This document shows positions 9,081 through 17,359 of a stretch of 45,306 nucleotides of DNA, one piece after another. A model generated the notes under the pieces. The model was not told the DNA's origin. It ran no database searches and worked only from the letters and a program-made list of their open reading frames with translations. This DNA is from JASGCK01 sp031430035. Its GTDB lineage: Bacteria; Pseudomonadota; Gammaproteobacteria; Burkholderiales; Burkholderiaceae_C. The stretch lies in NCBI GenBank assembly GCA_031430035.1, contig JANPAS010000017.1, forward strand, positions 1 to 45,306. The letters run 5' to 3'. The translations under genes and the position numbers were made by a program. Positions within the stretch are counted from its first letter, which is position 1. Every line of letters starts with the position of its first letter.

Positions 9081-10112
9081 ATGCATTTGAATGATTCTGC
9101 GCGTAAGCTTATTTTGGCGATTGCCGCCACCGCACTCACTGCCCTATTGAACATCGCGCATGCTGATGAGTATGCCGACGTTGCGCGTCTGTCCAAAGCC
9201 AAACAATTTCCAGAAGCCTTATCCAAAGCCGATCAGTTCTTGTCTTCTAAGCCACGGGATCCCCAAATGCGCTTTATCAAAGGTGTGGTGCAAAGCGAGA
9301 TGGGCAAGATGAGCGAAGCTACCAGTACATTTACACGTCTAACCGAAGACTTCCCTGAACTACCAGAGCCTTATAACAATCTTGCCGTCATTTATGCCAA
9401 CAATGGGCAATTTGATAAAGCGCGCTCTGCTCTCGAGATGGCCATTCGGACGAACCCCAGCTACTCCACCGCTCACGAAAACTTAGGGGACATTTACGCC
9501 AAACTCGCTAGCCAAGCTTATGCCAAAGCATTGCAACTTGATACGAGCAATGCTGCCGTACCGTCGAAATTGGGACTAATACGCGAGCTGTTTTCAACAA
9601 CTGGCGGCGTCAAACCATCGGCTCCTACACCTGTGCCCGCTGCCCCTAACGCGGCTACGACAAACCCCGTTGTGGCTCCCATACAGCCCAAACAACCAAC
9701 GGCGGTCATCGCCTCGCCAACGGGAACAAGTCAGCCAAGCGTTGCTCCAGCCAGTGTGACAACGGCCATGTCGACCCGCGACATTGATGCCGCGCTCAAT
9801 ACATGGGCAAAGGCTTGGAGTGATCGCGACATGAAAGGCTACCTTGGAAGCTATGCTAAAAGCTTTACGCCTAGTAGCAAACAGTCATACGAAGCTTGGC
9901 AAGAGGATCGGAAAGTTCGCATCATGGGGAAATCCCATATCAACGTCAAGCTGAGCAATATCAGTGTTTCCATGAGCTCGAATGGGGCTGCTGCAACGGT
10001 CAAATTTAAGCAAGACTACAAAGCTGACTCACTTGCAACAAGTAGTCGTAAGACCTTGGAGATGGTGAAATTGGGTGATCGTTGGCTTATTACCAAAGAA
10101 ATTACTGGTTAA
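9081..10112 (+). CDS. exported TPR protein with NTF2-like C-terminal domain
   Basis: 343 residues in three parts: a signal peptide (about 1-28, ending ALLNIAHA); tetratricopeptide repeats (about 30-155, with DPQMRFIKGVVQSEMGKMSEATSTF and LPEPYNNLAVIYANNGQFDKARSALEMAIRTNP); a Pro/Ala/Thr linker (about 175-230); then a C-terminal SnoaL/NTF2-like domain of about 105 residues (ALNTWAKAWSDRDMKGYLGSY to the end). A domain of the same kind ends the next gene. TAATG joins this stop to the L,D-transpeptidase start, so the two are translationally coupled. A role as partner or scaffold of the transpeptidase is inferred. Confidence 0.85.
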   Translation: MHLNDSARKLILAIAATALTALLNIAHADEYADVARLSKAKQFPEALSKADQFLSSKPRDPQMRFIKGVVQSEMGKMSEATSTFTRLTEDFPELPEPYNNLAVIYANNGQFDKARSALEMAIRTNPSYSTAHENLGDIYAKLASQAYAKALQLDTSNAAVPSKLGLIRELFSTTGGVKPSAPTPVPAAPNAATTNPVVAPIQPKQPTAVIASPTGTSQPSVAPASVTTAMSTRDIDAALNTWAKAWSDRDMKGYLGSYAKSFTPSSKQSYEAWQEDRKVRIMGKSHINVKLSNISVSMSSNGAAATVKFKQDYKADSLATSSRKTLEMVKLGDRWLITKEITG

Positions 10113-11371
10113 TGTCACTTCGTTTTTTTGGTCTCACCAGCTTAGTTGCAGCGTCTATCGTCGGTAGTAGCTTTTGGCATCACGTCAGCTATGCCAAAAA
10201 TAAGACCCGCGACAAGGCATCAGCCGCGGCCAGCGCTCCCTACGAAGCAGAAACCCGCCTGATTGCTATCTATAAGCTGATTGGAGCGGGCCAAGCACGC
10301 GAGGCTCTGCCGCTTGCTGCACAGTTGACCAAAAACTTCCCCACATTTCAGCTAGGCCATCTGGTCTACGGCGATTTGCTAAACATGCAAATCAAGCCTG
10401 TCGCCAAGCTAGGTGAACTGCCTGCTAGCCTGAACAAAGCAACCAACGCGGCCGCATTGGCAGATCTGCGCGAAGAATCGGTGCAACGCGTCAAAGGTCT
10501 GCAAGATCGTCCACTTGCTGGCACTATTCCAAGCCAAATTTTAGGATTGACAACAAGAAACAAACACGTCATTGCGGTGGATGCCAGCAAGTCTCGTCTC
10601 TACGTTCTAGAGAACAGTGACACAGGCTTGAAGCTGGTGATGGACACCTACATTTCAGTTGGCAAAGAAGGCATTGGTAAATACGTGCAAGGCGATTTAA
10701 AAACACCGCTAGGCGTGTATTACCTCACCACGCCTGTTGATCCCAAGCTTTTGGCGCCACTCTATGGCGGTGGCGCATTGCCCATCAATTATCCCAATCC
10801 ATTTGACCAACGACTCGGCAAATCTGGGCACGGCATTTGGCTACATGGCACCATGCCCGAACGCTACTCGCGTCCTGTTAAAGCGACTGATGGCTGTGTG
10901 GTGATGGCCAACCCCGACTTGCAAAAGCTCATGGCAACTGTGGCCGTGAAAACCACTCCCGTCATCATTGCTAGCAAATTACAGTGGGTTAAGCCAGAGC
11001 AGCTAACGTCCGAAAGAGTGAAATTTGAAACCACGCTCAGCAGCTGGCGTGAAGCTAAAAGCAACGGGCAAGCCGATCGTCTCTATAGCTTTTACGCAAA
11101 CGACTTCAATGCGTATGGCAAATCACTCAACGCTTGGTGGCCAAGTACGCTGCAAGAAATCGAAGCGGCCAATAAACGCCCGTTTCAGTGGCGTGAAGTC
11201 ACGATCCTGGCATGGAATGCTGAGGCAAGCGACAAATCATCAAATGTGATGATCGTCACTTACGATGAAATTCTTCCTAAACGCAAGCACCCAGTTACCA
11301 AGCGCCAGTATTGGCTGCAAATGGGTAATCAATGGAAAATATTTTTTGAAGGCATCATCGCGACATCATGA
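10112..11371 (+). CDS. L,D-transpeptidase (YkuD domain) with NTF2-like tail
   Basis: Periplasmic enzyme expected to cross-link peptidoglycan or attach proteins to it. From MSLRFFGLTSLVAAS (419 residues) there is a membrane or signal segment at about 5-22, a helical region around 45-120, and a YkuD domain at about 150-285. The active site keeps His245 (LHGT) and Cys262, but the usual SHGC motif reads TDGC. The C-terminal 115 residues form an NTF2-like domain related to that of the TPR protein just upstream. Its first base is the last base of the preceding stop, and its stop overlaps the PPIase start (ATGA). Confidence 0.88.
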   Translation: MSLRFFGLTSLVAASIVGSSFWHHVSYAKNKTRDKASAAASAPYEAETRLIAIYKLIGAGQAREALPLAAQLTKNFPTFQLGHLVYGDLLNMQIKPVAKLGELPASLNKATNAAALADLREESVQRVKGLQDRPLAGTIPSQILGLTTRNKHVIAVDASKSRLYVLENSDTGLKLVMDTYISVGKEGIGKYVQGDLKTPLGVYYLTTPVDPKLLAPLYGGGALPINYPNPFDQRLGKSGHGIWLHGTMPERYSRPVKATDGCVVMANPDLQKLMATVAVKTTPVIIASKLQWVKPEQLTSERVKFETTLSSWREAKSNGQADRLYSFYANDFNAYGKSLNAWWPSTLQEIEAANKRPFQWREVTILAWNAEASDKSSNVMIVTYDEILPKRKHPVTKRQYWLQMGNQWKIFFEGIIATS

Positions 11372-11988
11372 CACTCTCACGCAAACAATTTCTCAAATCA
11401 GTCCTCATCGCTCCGTCCCTACTCACGTTTGGCCTGGCGGCTACCGCGCAAGTTTCTCCTCTCTCTTCAACTAAAGGTAAATCAAAAATGCAACAAGTCG
11501 AATTTCACATTCAAAACCACGGCGTCATTACGCTTGAACTAGACGCAGATAAGGCACCAAAATCCGTTGCCAATTTCGTCCAGTATGTTAAAGACGGCCA
11601 CTACGACGGCACGATTTTTCACCGCGTCATCGACGGATTTATGATTCAAGGCGGCGGTTTTGATTCAAAAATGAACCAAAAACCAACCCGCGCAACTATC
11701 ACTAACGAAGCTGACAATGGCCTCAAAAATGACAAGTACACCGTGGCGATGGCCCGTACTTCCGTACCGCACTCGGCAAGTAGCCAGTTCTTCATTAACG
11801 GCGCCAAAAACGATTTCCTCAACTTCCGCGCGCCAACGCAAGACGGCTGGGGGTACGCGGTGTTTGGCAAAGTGGTAAGTGGCACCGACATTGTGGACAA
11901 GCTCTCTAAAGTTGCCACAGGCAACAAAGGCGGACACGGAGACGTGCCGCGCGAAGATATTTTGGTCACGAAGGCCGTGGCACTCTAA
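11368..11988 (+). CDS. cyclophilin-type peptidyl-prolyl cis-trans isomerase, exported form
   Basis: Catalyses proline isomerisation in protein folding. From the ATG at 11368 (overlapping the previous stop as ATGA) the protein has 206 residues: a signal-like N-terminus with SRKQFLK resembling a Tat motif, a hydrophobic run ending in ATAQ near residue 28, then a cyclophilin domain (FHRVIDGFMIQGGGFD, SSQFFINGAKNDFLNF, WGYAVFGKVVSG). An internal ATG at 11488 begins MQQVEFHIQNHGVITLELD, which is just how cytosolic PpiB proteins start, and AAAGG lies upstream of it. Two products may therefore be made. lpxH starts at the very next base. Confidence 0.9.
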   Translation: MTLSRKQFLKSVLIAPSLLTFGLAATAQVSPLSSTKGKSKMQQVEFHIQNHGVITLELDADKAPKSVANFVQYVKDGHYDGTIFHRVIDGFMIQGGGFDSKMNQKPTRATITNEADNGLKNDKYTVAMARTSVPHSASSQFFINGAKNDFLNFRAPTQDGWGYAVFGKVVSGTDIVDKLSKVATGNKGGHGDVPREDILVTKAVAL

Positions 11989-12729
11989 ATGATTGACACA
12001 TCGGCTTGGCAAACGATTGACTTCATCTCCGACTTGCATTTGCAAGTCGCTGAGCCAGCAACGGCCAAGGCGTGGTTCGATTACATGGCATCCACTGAGG
12101 GTTCTCAGGCAGATGCCATTTTTATTTTGGGCGATTGGTTTGAGGTATGGGTTGGCGACGATGACGAAGATCCATTTGCCGCCCTTTGTGCAGCCGTGAT
12201 GCGTCAACGCTCCAAGCGTTCCGAGCTCTTCATCATGCATGGCAACCGCGACTTTTTGATGGGCGTTGATTTAGCCGCGCGCTGTGGCGCCACGTTGCTG
12301 GCTGATCCTACGCAGCTTGATTTCAATGGCACGTCTTATTTGCTCACGCATGGCGATGCACTCTGCACAGACGATACGTCCTACATGCGCTTTCGTGAGT
12401 TGGTGCGTGCGCCCGAGTGGCAAGCTGAATTTTTAGCCAAGCCACTTGCTGAGCGAAAAAATATTGCACGCCAAATAAGGGCGCAAAGCCAAGCCCAGCA
12501 TGGCCTAGGATCTAGTTATGCCGACGTGAATGAGTTACTCGCACTCGAGTGGCTCAATACCCACGGCTGCGACGTGATGATCCATGGGCATACCCACAAG
12601 CCCGCCTCGCACAAGCTTGGTAGCGGTGAGCGGCATGTTTTAAGTGACTGGGATGCCAGCGCAACGCCGAAGCGACTGGAAGTACTTCGGCTAACGGCAG
12701 AGGGTCTTAGCCGACTGCATTTGGTTTAA
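11989..12729 (+). CDS. lpxH: UDP-2,3-diacylglucosamine diphosphatase
   Basis: Cleaves UDP-2,3-diacylglucosamine to lipid X in lipid A biosynthesis, at the inner face of the membrane. At 246 residues it is full length. Calcineurin-like metal motifs appear in order: FISDLHL, ILGDWFEVWVGDD, MHGNRDFLMG, LLTHGDALCTDD and MIHGHTHKP. The ATG directly follows the PPIase TAA with no gap. Its stop overlaps the convergent lipoprotein gene by 4 bases. Confidence 0.95.
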   Translation: MIDTSAWQTIDFISDLHLQVAEPATAKAWFDYMASTEGSQADAIFILGDWFEVWVGDDDEDPFAALCAAVMRQRSKRSELFIMHGNRDFLMGVDLAARCGATLLADPTQLDFNGTSYLLTHGDALCTDDTSYMRFRELVRAPEWQAEFLAKPLAERKNIARQIRAQSQAQHGLGSSYADVNELLALEWLNTHGCDVMIHGHTHKPASHKLGSGERHVLSDWDASATPKRLEVLRLTAEGLSRLHLV

Positions 12730-13067
12730 CGTGGATTTTCAAAAAAAATGTAGTTGGTCGCGTAGTCGCTGATTTCGAAATACACTTTTTTCTCGCCAGC
12801 GTCAGCCTGCATGTTCAAGTTCTCATCCAAAACACCGTAGCCGTAACGATACGGACGCGCCTTACCGTCATCCGTACCCAAAGCTGTGCTGAGCTTGTCG
12901 ATCTTTAAAAATCGACGAACCACTTTATCGCCTGCATAAACTTCTAGGACACCATTCGTACCTGTCCAGTTTTGCACTTCACGTCCCAGTTTGTTTTGCT
13001 GCTCTTGCGTGCAGCCCACAGCGAGCATGGCTACGCACAATGCCAGTAATGTTGCTTTGAGTTTCAT
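12726..13067 (-). CDS. small outer-membrane-type lipoprotein, function unknown
   Basis: 113-residue lipoprotein: MKLKATLLALCVAMLAVGC contains a signal peptide and a lipobox (LAVGC) with the acylated Cys at residue 19. The mature part (WTGTNGVLEVYAGDKVVRRFLKIDKLSTALGTDDG, then RPYRYGYGVLDENLN and KKVYFEISDY) looks like one small beta-rich domain; no enzyme motif is seen. The ATG at 13067 is preceded by AAGGA at a 7-base spacing, which decides it over an ATG five codons upstream. rlmB ends 38 bases upstream, so the two may share a transcript. Confidence 0.8.
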   Translation of the reverse strand: MKLKATLLALCVAMLAVGCTQEQQNKLGREVQNWTGTNGVLEVYAGDKVVRRFLKIDKLSTALGTDDGKARPYRYGYGVLDENLNMQADAGEKKVYFEISDYATNYIFFENPR

Positions 13068-13105
13068 TTTTACGTCCTTCATTTTTCACTTCTTCATTTT
13101 TAATG

Positions 13106-13846
13106 TCACAGCATCCGCTGACGCAACGCTTCGTACAAACACACACCTGATGCGACCGACACATTCAAGCTCGATACGGCTCCGCGCATCGGGATTTTCA
13201 CCAATTCGTCACACGACTTGCGTGTGAGCTGGCGCATCCCTGCGCCCTCTGCGCCTAAGACCAACGCGGTTGGAACACGTAGATCCATTTGATAAATAGT
13301 CTTAGGCGCATCGTCACTTGTGCCAATGCACCAGATATTTCGCTCTTTGAGCTCGCCCAGTGTGCGAGCAAGGTTTGTCACCATTAAATACGGCACGGTT
13401 TCTGCAGCGCCGCTAGCCACCTTCGCCACTGTGGCGTTAATGCCCACCGCGTGATCTTTGGGCGCAATGACGGCATGTACGCCCGCACCATCAGCCACAC
13501 GCAAGCAAGCGCCTAAGTTGTGCGGATCGGTGATGCCGTCTAGCACCAGCAAGAGCGGCGGTTCGCTAATCGAATCTAGCAAATCATCTAGCGAGTGAAT
13601 CGGTTTGACTTCCGTCACACGTGCCACCACGCCTTGATGACCAAGGCTTCCACCAATGCTGACTAGGCGGGCGCTATCGGCTTCAATCAAACGAACACCG
13701 ATATCTTTTGCTTTGCCAATGAACTCACGCATACGTGCATCGCGGCGCGAACTATCAAAATAAATTTCTAAAACGGACTTAGGTGCGGTTTTAAGCCTAA
13801 CGCCAAGGGCGTGAAAACCATACAGAATTTTTGTGGGAGCGGACAT
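13106..13846 (-). CDS. rlmB: 23S rRNA (guanosine-2251-2'-O)-methyltransferase RlmB
   Basis: SpoU/TrmH-family methyltransferase that modifies G2251 of 23S rRNA. It has 246 residues. An N-terminal substrate-binding domain (ILYGFHALGVRL) is followed by the knotted SPOUT domain with motif 1 (LVLDGITDPHNLGACLRVAD), motif 2 (LVLGAEGAGM) and motif 3 (VKIPMRGAVSSLNVSVASGVCLYEAL). It begins 23 bases after the ABC ATPase gene on the same strand. Confidence 0.94.
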   Translation of the reverse strand: MSAPTKILYGFHALGVRLKTAPKSVLEIYFDSSRRDARMREFIGKAKDIGVRLIEADSARLVSIGGSLGHQGVVARVTEVKPIHSLDDLLDSISEPPLLLVLDGITDPHNLGACLRVADGAGVHAVIAPKDHAVGINATVAKVASGAAETVPYLMVTNLARTLGELKERNIWCIGTSDDAPKTIYQMDLRVPTALVLGAEGAGMRQLTRKSCDELVKIPMRGAVSSLNVSVASGVCLYEALRQRML

Positions 13847-13869
13847 ATCCGTTGATTATCGCAACTTCT

Positions 13870-14538
13870 CTATTGCAACTGCCCCGCATCCATCACCAAT
13901 TGCCTGCTACAGGAGGCTGCAATTTTTGAATCGTGGGTCACTAGCAAAAGCGCGGTTCCGCGCTCGCGGTTCAGCTCAAACATTAAGTCCATCACCTGCT
14001 GACCTGTGGTGTGGTCTAAGCTGCCTGTGGGTTCGTCGGCTAGCAAGATGGCAGGCCGCACGACAAACGCTCTGGCAAGCGCCACGCGCTGCTGCTCGCC
14101 GCCGCTCAAGACTTTCGGATAGTGATGGAGCCGTTCACCAAGCCCGACTCGCTTGAGCATCTCAATAGCCGCCGTTTTTGCGTCCGCATCGCCGCGTAGC
14201 TCTAGCGGCAGCATCACATTCTCAAGCGCTGTCATGTGCGGCAATAACTGAAAGCTTTGGAAGACGAATCCCATTTGCTTGCCACGAAGCGCTGCACGTC
14301 CATCTTCGTCTAATGCAAAAAAATCAATACCATCTATTTCAACACGTCCGCTGGTAGGCGTATCTAAACCCGCGACAATTGACAGCAAGGTACTTTTGCC
14401 TGATCCCGATGCACCCACGATGGCAACGCTCTCAGCCGCCGAGAGGGCAAACGAAACATCACGCAAAATCGTGAGTACGCCGCTAGAGTCGGTAACAGAT
14501 TTAACAATATTGGAAACTTGAATAATGGATGTGGACAT
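13870..14538 (-). CDS. ABC transporter ATPase, YbbA/LolD type
   Basis: 222-residue ATPase of the LolCDE/MacB exporter class. Walker A GASGSGKS is at residues 42-49, followed by the Q-loop region (MGFVFQSFQLLPHMTALENVMLPLEL), the signature LSGGEQQRVALARA, Walker B ILLADEPTGSLD and the H-loop LLVTHD. Divergent pairing with tesA matches the known ybbA-tesA arrangement, so YbbA is the best name. No permease gene (YbbP type) lies next to it. The start MSTSIIQVSN at 14538 overlaps the tesA start on the other strand; an open extension to 14652 would run into tesA and is rejected. Confidence 0.88.
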   Translation of the reverse strand: MSTSIIQVSNIVKSVTDSSGVLTILRDVSFALSAAESVAIVGASGSGKSTLLSIVAGLDTPTSGRVEIDGIDFFALDEDGRAALRGKQMGFVFQSFQLLPHMTALENVMLPLELRGDADAKTAAIEMLKRVGLGERLHHYPKVLSGGEQQRVALARAFVVRPAILLADEPTGSLDHTTGQQVMDLMFELNRERGTALLLVTHDSKIAASCSRQLVMDAGQLQ

Positions 14539-15160
14539 GTTGAAGCGTTGGTTATATGGATTGATTCTAGGCGTTGCCTTGAGCCCCGCATTTGCAGCAG
14601 CGCCGCAAAAAATTCTCATCCTAGGAGATTCCCTCAGCGCTGAATACGGCATCGCACGCGGTGCGGGTTGGGTCGCTTTATTAGAAAAAAAGCTCGCTCA
14701 AGAGAAAATTGTGACGAGCGTCGTGAATGCCAGCATTAGTGGCGACACCACGTCTGGTGGACTTGCTCGTCTGCCTGCATTACTCTCGCAGCACAAACCA
14801 AGTATTGTGTTGATTGAACTGGGCGGTAACGATGCCCTGCGCGGTATGGCAATGGCTCAGACGAGCAAAAATTTCAATCAAATGACGCAGCTTGCTAAAA
14901 AATCTGGCGCAAAAGTGCTGCTGCTGGGCATGCAAGTCCCGCCTAACTTTGGCCCAGCTTATGCTCAAGAATTTACAGCTGTTTACCAAAATGTTGCGAA
15001 ATCAAATAAAGCTGCACTCGTCCCATTTTTTTTGAAAGGCGTGGCAGATGTACCCAGTAGCCGTGAGCTATTTCAGACTGACGGCATTCATCCTTTGGCG
15101 GCAGCGCATCCCACCATGCTTGCTAATGTGTGGCCCGAATTACAGAAATTATTGAAATGA
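14537..15160 (+). CDS. tesA: arylesterase / acyl-CoA thioesterase I (GDSL family)
   Basis: Periplasmic SGNH hydrolase acting on esters and acyl thioesters. With the start at 14537 it has 207 residues: signal peptide MLKRWLYGLILGVALSPAFA, then block I GDSLSAEYG with nucleophile Ser32, block II Gly in SISGDTTSGG, block III GGNDALRG, and block V DGIHP with the catalytic Asp and His. An ATG at 14525, preceded by GGAA, is an equally open start and would add MDVD. The start codon overlaps the ABC ATPase start on the opposite strand. The stop overlaps the mnmH start (ATGA). Confidence 0.92.
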   Translation: MLKRWLYGLILGVALSPAFAAAPQKILILGDSLSAEYGIARGAGWVALLEKKLAQEKIVTSVVNASISGDTTSGGLARLPALLSQHKPSIVLIELGGNDALRGMAMAQTSKNFNQMTQLAKKSGAKVLLLGMQVPPNFGPAYAQEFTAVYQNVAKSNKAALVPFFLKGVADVPSSRELFQTDGIHPLAAAHPTMLANVWPELQKLLK

Positions 15161-16215
15161 GTTTGACGACTATAACGGCCTCGCAGGCCATATCCAGCTT
15201 GGCTTCGTACAGTGCTGTGATTGATGCGCGTAGCCCCTCAGAGTACGAACTCGATCGCTTGCCAAACGCGATCAACTGGCCATCTTTGAACGACGAAGAG
15301 CGCGTCCGCGTCGGCACGATTTACAAACAACAAAGCGCATTTGATGCACGCAAAATTGGCGGAGCTCTAGTCGCTCGCAATGTCTCTGATCACATCCTCG
15401 CGCACTGCCAAGACAAAGATAAAAAATGGAAGCCTTTGATCTACTGCTGGCGCGGTGGTAAGCGCAGTGGCTCACTCGCACTCATCTTGGGGCAAATCGG
15501 TTTTGATGTGCATTTAATTGAAGGCGGCTATAAAGCTTTTCGCGCCGAGATGATTGCGGATCTGCAGACGCTTGTCACGCAGTTCAACTATCGCGTAGTT
15601 TGCGCACCCACAGGCTCGGGCAAAACAAGGTTACTCCACGAACTGCACAAGGCAGGCGTGCAAGTTTTAGATTTGGAAGCCTTGGCAAATCACAGAAGTT
15701 CGGTACTTGGGCTTGTACCTGGCGAGGTGCAGCCAAGCCAAAAGCAATACGACATGCGGATTTGGCAAGCCCTCAAGGAACTTGATCCTGTTCGCCCAGT
15801 CTTCGTCGAATCGGAGAGTAAAAAAGTCGGCAACGTCAGCATTCCAGAATGCCTCATTGCGGCGATGCGTGCTGGACGATGCTTGCGAGTCGATTTACCC
15901 CTGCAAGCCCGAGTGGCTCTACTCTTAGAAGATTACGACTATTTCGTCAAAGACCCTGAGTTTTTTTGCGCAAGATTAGAAGTACTCATCCCACTGCGCG
16001 GTCATGCCGTTGTGGAAACTTGGCAGCAAAAGGCGCGAAGTGGTCAGATGGCAGAGGTTGTCGAAGACCTGCTGCACAACCACTACGACCCTAGCTATTT
16101 AAGCTCGATGGTGCGCAACTTTAAGCACTATGGCGAGGCAGAGGTTTATGCGCCGAGCGAGCACTCGCACGCAGCGTTTGCAAAGCTTGCGCTAAGTCTT
16201 GCTGCAAATCTGTAA
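15157..16215 (+). CDS. mnmH: tRNA 2-selenouridine synthase
   Basis: MnmH (SelU/YbbB) replaces sulfur by selenium in 2-thiouridine at tRNA wobble position 34, using selenophosphate. It has 352 residues. The N-terminal rhodanese domain carries the catalytic Cys97 in YCWRGGKRSGS; the second half is a P-loop domain with APTGSGKT at 150-157. The start MSLTTIT overlaps the tesA stop (ATGA), which decides it over an open extension inside tesA. The last 95 bases overlap metC on the opposite strand. A selenophosphate synthetase would be needed elsewhere in the genome. Confidence 0.94.
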   Translation: MSLTTITASQAISSLASYSAVIDARSPSEYELDRLPNAINWPSLNDEERVRVGTIYKQQSAFDARKIGGALVARNVSDHILAHCQDKDKKWKPLIYCWRGGKRSGSLALILGQIGFDVHLIEGGYKAFRAEMIADLQTLVTQFNYRVVCAPTGSGKTRLLHELHKAGVQVLDLEALANHRSSVLGLVPGEVQPSQKQYDMRIWQALKELDPVRPVFVESESKKVGNVSIPECLIAAMRAGRCLRVDLPLQARVALLLEDYDYFVKDPEFFCARLEVLIPLRGHAVVETWQQKARSGQMAEVVEDLLHNHYDPSYLSSMVRNFKHYGEAEVYAPSEHSHAAFAKLALSLAANL

Positions 16216-17344
16216 CGTCTTCTAAGCCGATACAAAAACGTACCAAACAGCCGCGAGCCACGCCAGTTGGCCATTCTGGACGCATGGCCTCTAAGTTGTA
16301 GGGCACAACAAGGCTTATCGGACCCGCCCAGCTGTAGCCGAGTTTGAAGAGTTTGAGTGATTCGCAAAAGCCATCAATCTGCACCTGCGTGAACTGAGGG
16401 TTAAAGGCAACGCTAAAAATACCAGCGGCTTTGTCATTGCATATTTGCTTCCATGCAGCGTGCCCTAACGCTCCTTCCAGTGCTGGATGCAGCACTTGCG
16501 CTATGTCATCTTGCTGTTGCAAATAGGTCGCCAAGCCACGTGCGGCATGATCTTGGGCTGTGTAGCGAAGCGTGAGCGTATTGAGTCCAACGAGCACGGC
16601 TTCCACATCGTTTGCGCCTACACCCCAGCCAAAGTGCATATGACAACGCCTGATTTGATGAAAGAGCGCATCATCCTTCGTGATGACCGACCCCATCAAT
16701 AAATTGGCGCTGCCGCTTGGGTATTTAGTGAGTGCATGCACGGTGATATCCACGCCCTGCCCTGCATCAAACTCGAAGGGGTTAAACGCCAAACCTGCGC
16801 CCCATGTATTGTCTAGCGCGGTGGTGACGCCAGCGGCTTTGCATACACGAATCAGCGCAACTAGATCAGGGAATTCCATCGTGACCGAGCCAGCCGCCTC
16901 TAACCACACGAGCTTAGTTTTGCTGGATAACTTAGCGCCTAAGTCGTCAGGATTCATCGCGTCATAAATTTGATGCGTGATGCCGTAGCGCGACAACTCG
17001 TTTTGCGCCATCGCAAGATTAGGGCCGTAGCAATTGCTTGGGATCAGCACATCATCGCCAGCGCTCAGCAGCGCCAAATTCACACAAGCAATCGAGGCAA
17101 GCCCACTAGGCGTAAGCAAGCAATGCTTACCGCCCTCTAGCGAGGCTAATTTGGCTTCTAAAGTAAAGGTTGTTGGCGTGCCATGCAAGCCATAGGTATA
17201 GCCATCCTTGCTCTTCCAATCACGCTGCCGCATCGCAGCGACACTCTCAAAGATCACGGTGGAAGCCTTATAGACTGGGGCTTGCGGGGCATTGAACCCT
17301 ACGGGCGGCACGAACCCGTGGTGGATGAGCGCCGTCGAATTCAT
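16121..17344 (-). CDS. metC: PLP-dependent transsulfuration enzyme, cystathionine beta-lyase-like
   Basis: Cys/Met-metabolism PLP enzyme of 407 residues. Visible are the PLP phosphate site GYTYGLHGTPTTFTLEAKLA, the LTPSGLASI segment, TALDNTWGAG (Asp that holds the cofactor nitrogen) and the Schiff-base Lys in VHALTKYPSGSANLLMGSV. The choice of cystathionine beta-lyase over gamma-synthase rests on overall resemblance, not on a diagnostic residue. It starts 15 bases after the phosphoribosyltransferase gene. Its C-terminus (after about residue 385) is Ala/Arg-rich, extends past the usual family end, and is encoded in the 95-base overlap with mnmH. Confidence 0.87.
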   Translation of the reverse strand: MNSTALIHHGFVPPVGFNAPQAPVYKASTVIFESVAAMRQRDWKSKDGYTYGLHGTPTTFTLEAKLASLEGGKHCLLTPSGLASIACVNLALLSAGDDVLIPSNCYGPNLAMAQNELSRYGITHQIYDAMNPDDLGAKLSSKTKLVWLEAAGSVTMEFPDLVALIRVCKAAGVTTALDNTWGAGLAFNPFEFDAGQGVDITVHALTKYPSGSANLLMGSVITKDDALFHQIRRCHMHFGWGVGANDVEAVLVGLNTLTLRYTAQDHAARGLATYLQQQDDIAQVLHPALEGALGHAAWKQICNDKAAGIFSVAFNPQFTQVQIDGFCESLKLFKLGYSWAGPISLVVPYNLEAMRPEWPTGVARGCLVRFCIGLEDVTDLQQDLAQALQTLRASARSAHKPLPRHSA

Positions 17345-17359
17345 CTCAAACGTCTCTCT

